Source: PALSA-243 sp049522755 (GTDB taxonomy: Bacteria; Acidobacteriota; Terriglobia; Bryobacterales; Bryobacteraceae). Taken from it: DNA of 64,000 bases. Both the position numbers and the translations under genes were made by a program. Under the pieces are notes generated by a model, which ran no database searches, had not been told where the DNA came from, and saw nothing but the letters and a program-made list of their open reading frames with translations. The DNA lies in contig JBEKNN010000012.1 in assembly GCA_049522755.1 (NCBI GenBank), positions 1-64,000 of the forward strand. The letters run 5' to 3'. Shown here piece after piece: positions 16,308-22,997 of the stretch (positions are counted from its first letter, which is position 1; each line of letters begins with the position of its first letter).

Positions 16308-17483
16308 TCAACGGAACAGCTTTGGGGCCAGATCCGCGAGATAGTTTCGCCAGTTGCGCCAAACGTGCCCCTCTTCGGAAGCTACAAAGGTGTGCTTGAT
16401 GTCGTGTTTATCGAGCGCATCGCTCAAGGCTTGCGACGCGGGGAACAGGCTGTCGGTCTTGCCGCACGCAATGTAGAACAGCTTCAGCTTCTTGTTGGCG
16501 GCGGCGCCGTCGGCCAGGAAGCCCTGGAACTGCTCCTCGGGATTCCCACGCGCGGCCGCGCTAAACGCGCCGATGTAGTGGAAGGTATCGAGGTGCGTCA
16601 GCCCGATCGAAAGCGTTTGTCCGCCGCCCATCGAGAGTCCCGCGATGCCGCGGTCGTCCGGCTTCGCCGAGACGCGATAGAGCTTTTCCACATAAGGGAT
16701 CACATCCTGCAACAGGTCGGTCCCGAATAAAGCATCGGCATTCCCAGGCCCGCGGCCGGCGGATGGAACCAGCATCACTTCCGGGAGCGGCCGGCCGTAA
16801 GGCATGACTATGATCATCGGCTTCGCGCTTCCCGCCGCGATCAGGTTATCGAGGATCAGGTTGGCGCGTCCGACATCCACCCAGCCGGCCTCCGTATCGC
16901 CGGAGCCGTGCAGCAGATACAACACGGGATATTTCGCTTTGCCCTCTTCATATCCGGGCGGCGTGTAGACATAGATGCTGCGTAGCGCGTTGAGCGCCGC
17001 CGATTGATACCAGTTGATATGTACGGTTCCGTGCGGCACGGGCTGAACGTCGTAGGGCGCCGGCTTATCACCGGTGACTTCAAACATGGATTCCGAGGAA
17101 CGGTCGCCTAACTTGACCATGGGGCTGGAAGGGTCGATGTTCCTGACTCCGTCCACCACAAACGTATAGTTATAGACCGCTGGATTGAGCGGCCCGGTAG
17201 TGACGCTCCAGACGCCGTCGTCACCCTTGGTCATGTCTGGCGAGCCTTGTACGAAATCGCCCGAGAGTTTGACGCTGGTGGCGTCCGGCGCGCGCAGGTG
17301 GAACGTCACGGTTCTGTCCGGGTTCACTTCATGCGTTGCAGCCGGAGGCGGAGGCGCACCTCTTCCACCGCGCCCGCCACGGCCGGCGGGATCGGGCACG
17401 CCTTGCGCGAGGGCGAACGAACTGAAGGCAAGGCATTGAGCGGCCAACGCCGCGATTGCCGCTAAGTGCGATTTTTGCTTCAT
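16308..17483 (-). CDS. Secreted esterase with N-terminal carbohydrate-binding-like E-set domain
   Basis: The 391-residue product has a signal peptide (1-26) and a Gly/Arg/Pro-rich linker (RGGRGGRGAPPPP). An E-set domain resembling CBM48 follows (about 55-125, VTFHLRAPDATSVKLSGDF), then an esterase-D-type alpha/beta hydrolase. The nucleophile sits in GLSMGGG (about 269), the probable acid in CGKTDSLF and the histidine in EEGHVWRNWR. This layout fits feruloyl- or acetylxylan-esterases, acting on plant polysaccharide esters outside the cell. The gene lies just upstream of the RraA-like gene. Confidence 0.85.
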   Translation of the reverse strand: MKQKSHLAAIAALAAQCLAFSSFALAQGVPDPAGRGGRGGRGAPPPPAATHEVNPDRTVTFHLRAPDATSVKLSGDFVQGSPDMTKGDDGVWSVTTGPLNPAVYNYTFVVDGVRNIDPSSPMVKLGDRSSESMFEVTGDKPAPYDVQPVPHGTVHINWYQSAALNALRSIYVYTPPGYEEGKAKYPVLYLLHGSGDTEAGWVDVGRANLILDNLIAAGSAKPMIIVMPYGRPLPEVMLVPSAGRGPGNADALFGTDLLQDVIPYVEKLYRVSAKPDDRGIAGLSMGGGQTLSIGLTHLDTFHYIGAFSAAARGNPEEQFQGFLADGAAANKKLKLFYIACGKTDSLFPASQALSDALDKHDIKHTFVASEEGHVWRNWRNYLADLAPKLFR

Positions 17484-17535
17484 AAGAACTCCCGATTGAC
17501 TCCAACACAGTCACTTAACGCCTCCGATTCGAAGC

Positions 17536-17594
17536 GCGTTCCCACGAGTGTGAACGCTGCACGCATGTGCCCAGAGGGCGCCCAGTGCGCCACG
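17536..17594. repeat. Double-hairpin repeat R1, copy 2 (diverged)
   Basis: The first hairpin GCGTTCCCACGAGTGTGAACGC (one arm base changed) is kept. The second is broken by an insert of about a dozen bases (GCACGCATGTGCCCAGAGGG, then CGCCCAGTGCGCCACG). It lies between the esterase and lactonase genes. Confidence 0.65.
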
Positions 17595-17604
17595 AACGCG
17601 GCGC

Positions 17605-18780
17605 TCAATGCGCCTTGGCGAACACAATGCATACCGGCGATCCAACGTTGAGAGTATCGCCGGTTGGCGTCAGCGCGCCCGTAGCCTGGTCGATGCGGAA
17701 TACTACGATGCTGCCGGAATCCTGATTGGCGGCCAGAAGAAAGGCGCCGGTTGGATCGATGGCGAAGTTACGCGGCGTTTTCCCTTGCGTGGATACGTTG
17801 CCAGCGGCAGTAAGCGCGCCGGTGCCGGGGTCGATGCGGAAAATGGCGATGGTACTGTCTCCACGATGTGAGGCATACAGGAATTTGCCGTTGGGGTGTA
17901 CGGCAATCTCCGCGGCGCTCTTGGGACCCGTATATCCGGCGGGTACCATCGAGATGGTTTGCGTTTGAGCCAGACTTCCGGCGCGGGCGTTGTAACTGAA
18001 CACAGTCACGGTAGCCGCCATCTCACTCAACACATAGACGAACTTGCCGTCTTTTCCGAAGGCCAGGTGGCGAGGACCGGAGCCGGAGGCCAATTTTGCG
18101 AATGGCGGATCGTTGGCTGTCAGTGTCCCTTTGGCGGCATCCAGGCGGTAGACCATGACGTGGTCCAGCCCCAAATCGTCAACCAGAACGAAACGATTGC
18201 CGCGCGCAACGTAGGCGGAATGAGCGTGCGGGCCGCTCTGCCGTTCGTGATCGACGCTTGAGCCGCTGTGCTGAATGAATGCCGAGGCTTCGCCCAAAGA
18301 TCCATCTTCATGAACCGGAAACTCCGCCAGGCTGCCGCCGAAGTAGTTGGCTGCGAACAACCACTTACCGGTCTCGTCGAAGGAGACATGACACGGTCCC
18401 GATCCCTTGGAAGACACCTTATTCAACAGCTTCAACTGGCCGGTGGCCGCGTCAATTGCAAAGGCGCTGACACTGCCCGCCGGCCGGCCTTCGTAGGTAG
18501 TTAGTTCGTTGGCCGCGTAAACAAATTTCTGGCTCCGATCGACGACCAGGAACGAAGGGCTGCTGGTCTCGGCCGCCAGACCAAGAGAAGTGAGCTTGCC
18601 CGAAGCCTGAAAACGGTATGCATAAATACCTTTGCTCTGCTGGTTATTATTAGTATAAGTGCCAACATACATCAGCCAGTCAGCGCCGGCCTTGGCTGCG
18701 CTTTGTGGCAGAGCCGATGACGCCGCGCCAAACAATACGGCGGCGAGAGTCAATGCCTGTCCAAGAGATCGTCTAGTCAT
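17605..18780 (-). CDS. Exported lactonase-family seven-bladed beta-propeller protein
   Basis: The 391-residue protein has a signal peptide (MTRRSLGQALTLAAVLFGAA) and repeated propeller blades with the lactonase (Pfam PF10282) pattern. Examples are LMYVGTYTNNNQQSKGIYAY, GSGPRHLAFGKDGKFVYVLS and KTPRNFAIDPTGAFLLAANQ. Cytoplasmic family members are 6-phosphogluconolactonases. An exported one may act on other lactones or merely bind ligand. It is followed on the same strand by the esterase and the RraA-like gene, all secreted, but a 120-base gap with a hairpin repeat separates them. Confidence 0.85.
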   Translation of the reverse strand: MTRRSLGQALTLAAVLFGAASSALPQSAAKAGADWLMYVGTYTNNNQQSKGIYAYRFQASGKLTSLGLAAETSSPSFLVVDRSQKFVYAANELTTYEGRPAGSVSAFAIDAATGQLKLLNKVSSKGSGPCHVSFDETGKWLFAANYFGGSLAEFPVHEDGSLGEASAFIQHSGSSVDHERQSGPHAHSAYVARGNRFVLVDDLGLDHVMVYRLDAAKGTLTANDPPFAKLASGSGPRHLAFGKDGKFVYVLSEMAATVTVFSYNARAGSLAQTQTISMVPAGYTGPKSAAEIAVHPNGKFLYASHRGDSTIAIFRIDPGTGALTAAGNVSTQGKTPRNFAIDPTGAFLLAANQDSGSIVVFRIDQATGALTPTGDTLNVGSPVCIVFAKAH

Positions 18781-18789
18781 GAATGCTCC

Positions 18790-18972
18790 TTACTTTCCGG
18801 TGGTAGCCGCCGTGTCGAACTCATACGCGATTGGCGACGGCGCGGTAATAGCCTTGCGCCTGGTCCGGGAAGCTCGAATCGATGCGCTTGAGATTTGCGC
18901 CCGCGACGGCTCAACGGCGACGGCGTTGAAGACTACAATGACCGCGACGCAAAAGAAACCGGATGGCCGCAT
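18790..18972 (-). CDS. Possible small exported protein upstream of the lactonase gene
   Basis: A 60-codon frame starting with ATG at 18972 ends 9 bases before the lactonase start. The first 26 residues look like a secretion signal (MRPSGFFCVAVIVVFNAVAV, ending SRAQ). The remaining 34 residues are basic and unfamiliar. It could be a small cotranscribed secreted peptide or the broken N-terminus of an older gene. The longer frame reaching 19521 is not convincing. Support is limited to the signal-like segment and tight spacing. Confidence 0.35.
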   Translation of the reverse strand: MRPSGFFCVAVIVVFNAVAVEPSRAQISSASIRASRTRRKAITAPSPIAYEFDTAATTGK

Positions 18973-19472
18973 GGACACGCCACGCGTAAGTCTATCACAC
19001 CGGTTCCGAGCCGAAAGGCAGGATGCCGCTGCCGGGCGCTGATGAGTTTTCGGGATTTTTTCGACCGGCCGCGATAAATAAAATTCGCCATGCGGATGCG
19101 GGCTTGCGACCGACCCCAGTATAGCGCGCGGGATTCTTGGAACACGGAGACTGGGATGGCACAGCGTCAGGAGAGCGGCTACCGGCGAGGCGATTGCTGT
19201 GGCGGTCGGATAAAGTGCGGAACGAAGCCAATTTCGCGGAAGTCCAATCGTAGCTGGCGGTTGGAAGGGGTAGTTGTCGGGCCGCCGACGGGGATCGAGG
19301 GGTAAAGGAGGGGTCCGTGCCGCGACGCCGGATTTATTTTGAAGTGCTGTGACTGACACGGCGGCCATCCTGCAAATGGTTGCCATGGCCGATGGCGGCG
19401 GCTCCGCTGGCTGGGCTATATTGAAGCGATTGGAGCGGAAAGACAGGCCAGGAGGCCTGTCCTGCAAAATTG
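18973..19472. other. Gap of about 500 bases between divergent genes
   Basis: No convincing gene. It holds the divergent upstream regions of the lactonase side (minus) and the 19473 membrane-protein gene (plus), and a short R3 hairpin at 19442-19467 just before the latter. I could not pick a convincing promoter pair. Confidence 0.4.
19442..19467. repeat. Short palindromic repeat R3, copy 1
   Basis: GACAGGCC, AGGA, GGCCTGTC followed by CTGCAA. The same hairpin, with CTCC/CTCCC-type loops in either orientation, recurs at 50553-50580, 52461-52486 and 52585-52610. It ends six bases before the next start codon, where it would mask the ribosome site if folded in mRNA. Confidence 0.7.
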
Positions 19473-20087
19473 ATGTCTGAGGGAAATGAGATCCGCCTCT
19501 ACGACTACCACCGCACCCCAAAATGCTGGTCCGACATCATCCTTCCCACGCAGTGCGCGGTGTTCCTGCGCAATGACCAATGGGGGACGCCGGTGGATCG
19601 CAATGGCAAGCCGCGCGGAGGCGATAACGCTACCTGCGTCCTATTCGAAAGCATAGAGGATGCGGAGCGCTTTTGCCGGCAGACGGTGGCCGAGCACCCA
19701 TTGGTTTCCTGCGAAGTGTTGGATGCCAGCGGCCGCGCAAATCCCGCGCTATTGATTGTTACGCGTGAGCATGTTGGTGGTGACGACGACGTTCGCGGCT
19801 GGTTTGCACATCATCGAAGACTGGTCATCGCGATCCTGATTGCGGCCTCGCTGCCGCTATTCTGGCTCGACTGGCTTCATCATGGCGAGTGGATACTCTC
19901 GGTGATCGGCATCAACTTGGTTGTGGCGGCGCTGCGACTGCTGATGTGGGATGTGGGGGCCAAGAACAACGAGAAGGAACGGCTCGCGCGGCTTCAGGAC
20001 CATCGCGATATAGAACGGAACGAATCGGGTCGAGAGGCGGGTCGAGAGGCGGGTCAAACGCCTCGCAGAGACGCAGCGGCCCGCTAG
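19473..20087 (+). CDS. Hypothetical protein with two membrane helices
   Basis: The 204-residue product starts with ATG at 19473 (a TTG precedes it directly). Residues 1-105 are soluble, with Trp/Cys-containing stretches (KCWSDIILPTQCAVFLRNDQ). Two membrane segments follow (LVIAILIAASLPLFWLDWL and WILSVIGINLVVAALRLLMW). The tail is charged, with a short duplicated GREAGREAG, and its DNA contains CAGAGACGCAG similar to the R4 palindromes. I do not recognise a family. It ends 14 bases before the antiporter gene and is probably cotranscribed with it. Confidence 0.6.
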   Translation: MSEGNEIRLYDYHRTPKCWSDIILPTQCAVFLRNDQWGTPVDRNGKPRGGDNATCVLFESIEDAERFCRQTVAEHPLVSCEVLDASGRANPALLIVTREHVGGDDDVRGWFAHHRRLVIAILIAASLPLFWLDWLHHGEWILSVIGINLVVAALRLLMWDVGAKNNEKERLARLQDHRDIERNESGREAGREAGQTPRRDAAAR

Positions 20088-20101
20088 CTTTCGTCAAACG
20101 A

Positions 20102-21316
20102 ATGTTCGACAACGCGCTTTTCCTTCTGCAGATCGCGGTGATCGTCGGTTTCTCGCGCCTGACCGCCTCATTGTTCCGCCGGTTTTCCCAACCGCAGGTT
20201 GTGGGGGAAATGGCGGCGGGGATCGCGCTGGGTCCCACGCTCTTCGGCGCGTTGGCTCCAAACGCATACTATTCGCTCTTTTCTCCGCAATCGCTCGGGT
20301 TTCTCAACGCGCTCAGCCAGGCCGGATTGGTCGTCTTCATTTTTCTGGTAGGCGTGCGAGTCGATTTTGCGGAACTACGCCGCCAGAGCGGGGTAGCCGT
20401 GGTGACGAGCAACATCAGCGTCATTCTGCCGCTGGCGATGGGCATCGGTTTGGCGCAATATCTTTTTCCCCGCTATGGCAGCGGCGACCCGATCGTGTTT
20501 GCGCTTTTCATCGGAACCGCGATGAGCGTAACAGCCTTCCCGGTGCTGGCGCGCATCCTGATGGAACGCAATATGCTGGGCACGCCTTTGGGGTCCGTCG
20601 CTATCGCTTGCGCCGCAGTGGACGATATCACAGCGTGGGTCCTGCTGGCAGTTATCGCCGCCATAACCAGGCACGGCAGCGGAGTGAATCCACTGTGGGT
20701 CATGTTCGTTTATCTGGCGATCTACCTCGCCGTCATGCGGATCGCCGGCCGCGCTCTTGAGATATGGTCGCGGCGCGTTCCTGAAGGAACACTCGGCCTC
20801 GATGGAGTCATGGTCTTCCTGGTTTTCGCGCTGCTATCGGGCGCGGCCGGAGAGTGGATCGGCGTCCATGCGCTGGTAGGCGCGTTTCTGGCCGGCCTTG
20901 CCACGCCGCGCAGACTGCGTCAGCAGTTGATCGACAAACTCGAAGCGATCACGCTGGTGTTGCTGATGCCGATTTTCTTCGCACTGATCGGAATCAGAAC
21001 GAACCTGTTGTTTCATACGGATCCCGGAGCCTATCTGGACCTACTGCTTATCCTAGTGGTTGCGACCGCGAGTAAGTGGGGCGGGACCATGTTAGGAGGA
21101 CGCGCCGCGGGGATGGACTGGCGCAGCGCCTGCCAATTGGGGCTGCTGATGAACACGCGTGGATTGGTCGAGTTGATCGTTCTCAACGTTGGCCTGGAGA
21201 GCGGCATCCTGGCGCCAACGCTGTTTTCCATGATGGTTTGTATGGCGCTGGCGACCACGTTCATGGCGACGCCACTCATGGATTGGATCGGCGGAAGGCG
21301 GAAGAATCCGGCGTGA
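20102..21316 (+). CDS. CPA2-type cation:proton antiporter (KefB/NapA-like)
   Basis: The 404-residue integral membrane protein starts at ATG 20102. The same frame is open further upstream but only over the previous gene. About twelve hydrophobic helices include PQVVGEMAAGIALGPTLFGA (helix-break motif) and ACAAVDDITAWVLLAVIAAI, where the paired acids (VDD) fit the ion-binding site of CPA2 exchangers. No C-terminal NAD-binding (TrkA-N) domain is present, so it is a short-form antiporter, probably for Na+ or K+ against H+. The upstream small membrane protein may be a partner. Confidence 0.88.
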   Translation: MFDNALFLLQIAVIVGFSRLTASLFRRFSQPQVVGEMAAGIALGPTLFGALAPNAYYSLFSPQSLGFLNALSQAGLVVFIFLVGVRVDFAELRRQSGVAVVTSNISVILPLAMGIGLAQYLFPRYGSGDPIVFALFIGTAMSVTAFPVLARILMERNMLGTPLGSVAIACAAVDDITAWVLLAVIAAITRHGSGVNPLWVMFVYLAIYLAVMRIAGRALEIWSRRVPEGTLGLDGVMVFLVFALLSGAAGEWIGVHALVGAFLAGLATPRRLRQQLIDKLEAITLVLLMPIFFALIGIRTNLLFHTDPGAYLDLLLILVVATASKWGGTMLGGRAAGMDWRSACQLGLLMNTRGLVELIVLNVGLESGILAPTLFSMMVCMALATTFMATPLMDWIGGRRKNPA

Positions 21317-21448
21317 ACGCCGGCGGAATTGCCTTGCGGCGCTGCGGCGCAACGCTTGGATGCGATAGCCGCCGGAGGCCGAGTATCCTACCCCGGCACA
21401 AGAGCGGGGCTATCCCGCAACACTGTTTTAGCGCATGCGATTCGAAGC

Positions 21449-21496
21449 GCGTTCACACGAGTGTGAACGCGGCACGCATGAGTGCGTGCGCCACGA
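21449..21496. repeat. Double-hairpin repeat R1, copy 3
   Basis: GCGTTCACACGAGTGTGAAC then GC, one base, then GCACGCATGAGTGCGTGCGC CACGA. It is the most regular copy and lies between the antiporter stop and the peptidase start, which are on the same strand. Confidence 0.85.
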
Positions 21497-21559
21497 TTTG
21501 GCCGCTTAAAAAACGGGCTGCGGAAACCGCCGTGAACTCGATACAATGGCCGAAACCCT

Positions 21560-22789
21560 ATGTGTTCGAAAATCCTTCTGACCTGCTCCGCCGCTCTCCT
21601 GCTGACGCCCTGCGCCAGCGGCCAGACTGCGGCCGATAACGATCCGATCAAGACCCTGGTGGGCCGGCTCGATCTGCAACGCTATAAAGCGACGATCCGC
21701 GGGCTGACCAAATTTGGAGACCGCCGCCAGGGAACCGATCGCAACCGCGCTGCCCTCGACTGGATTGAAGCGCAGCTCAAGAGCTATGGCTGTACCAACA
21801 CCGAGCGCATCCACTACGTGTACCAACCCCCGCAAGGCGGCGCACGCGGCGGCAGAGGCGACGGTGCGGGCGACGGCGAAGGCCGCGGCGCCGCGGGCGC
21901 GGGTGGAGGCCGGGGCGGAAGAGGCGCGCCCGGCGGAGCCAAACTGCGCGGCGAGCGCGGACCGACGGCCGCCAACAACGATCCCGATCTGCAGCCCGAC
22001 GCCAGGCTGCGCGAGTTGAACGCGCAACCTTCGACGCCCGGCCCACGCGAAGACGTCTTTTGCACCAAGATCGGCGCGACCCATCCGGAAGAGATGTACA
22101 TTATAGGCGCGCACATGGACGGCATCGGGTTTGGGGAAGCAGCCAACGACGACGGTTCAGGCACGGCGCTGGTGATGGAAATCGCGCGCGTCTTGAGCGG
22201 CTCCGACGTGGTCACCGACCGCTCGGTGCGCTTCGCGCTTTGGAACAATGAGGAGACCGGCCTGAACGGGGCCCGCGCTTACGCCGACCAGCGCAAGGAC
22301 CTGCAGGGTAAGGAGGATCCTCCCGGATCGGGTAAATATCCGGAGCCGAAATGGCTGGGCATGATCCAACACGACATGATGATGTTCGACCATGGCATGC
22401 CGAACAAGGATGGCACGGTAAGCGAGCATCAGCGGCCCGAAGCGGACGTCAACATCGAGTTCCAGTCGCAATCGAAATTCGCGGCGCAGGCGGACACGCT
22501 CGCCTGGGCGTTTGAGGCGGCCAATGAAAAGTACGCCACCGATTACCCGGCCGCGGTGGGCAATCACATGACGAACACGGACTCCACGCCGTTCCAGGAT
22601 CTGGTTCCCTCGCTCAGCCTGCGCGAGCTGGAGCGCGGCGCGCAAATCGGCGCCGGGTGGGACCCCACCCACCATCAGCCCACGGACGTGTACTCGCATT
22701 TCTCGGACGGCGATTTCCGTCTCGGCCTGAATGCCACGCAAACTACTTTGGGCGCAATCGCTCAGCTCACGGGTGCGAAGCTGCATTAA
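21560..22789 (+). CDS. Exported M28-family zinc aminopeptidase
   Basis: The 409-residue product has a signal peptide (MCSKILLTCSAALLLTPCAS) and the M28 zinc-peptidase core. Candidate metal ligands and catalytic residues are in IIGAHMDGIGF (His, Asp), EAANDDGSGTAL (Asp), LWNNEETGLNGA (catalytic Glu and ligand Glu) and IQHDMMMFDH (Asp). A Gly/Arg/Ala-rich insert of about 45 residues (residues ~92-137, low complexity) separates the N-terminal region from the core. It is probably a flexible loop. It likely trims peptides in the periplasm or outside. Confidence 0.88.
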   Translation: MCSKILLTCSAALLLTPCASGQTAADNDPIKTLVGRLDLQRYKATIRGLTKFGDRRQGTDRNRAALDWIEAQLKSYGCTNTERIHYVYQPPQGGARGGRGDGAGDGEGRGAAGAGGGRGGRGAPGGAKLRGERGPTAANNDPDLQPDARLRELNAQPSTPGPREDVFCTKIGATHPEEMYIIGAHMDGIGFGEAANDDGSGTALVMEIARVLSGSDVVTDRSVRFALWNNEETGLNGARAYADQRKDLQGKEDPPGSGKYPEPKWLGMIQHDMMMFDHGMPNKDGTVSEHQRPEADVNIEFQSQSKFAAQADTLAWAFEAANEKYATDYPAAVGNHMTNTDSTPFQDLVPSLSLRELERGAQIGAGWDPTHHQPTDVYSHFSDGDFRLGLNATQTTLGAIAQLTGAKLH

Positions 22790-22997
22790 GCGGCGCGGCG
22801 AGGCGACCCGGCCGCCAGATCTGCCGCATACGCACGCCCTCTCTTTCCTGCGCTGTTTCTGCCGATAAGCTTTACATGGAACAGCGCGATCGAGCTTCAG
22901 AGCTTCTTCAACGCCGCGTCTCTATCGTAGTGATCAGGATCGAGAACGGCGCGAGGGACCAGTCCGGGCGGTTCCAGTTCTGCGGCCGCGCGGCAGA

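Noticed and set aside
18790..19521. A 243-codon minus-strand frame
   Set aside because: Only the last 60 codons look natural (signal-like start at 18972). The upstream part crosses a hairpin repeat and resembles translated noncoding DNA.
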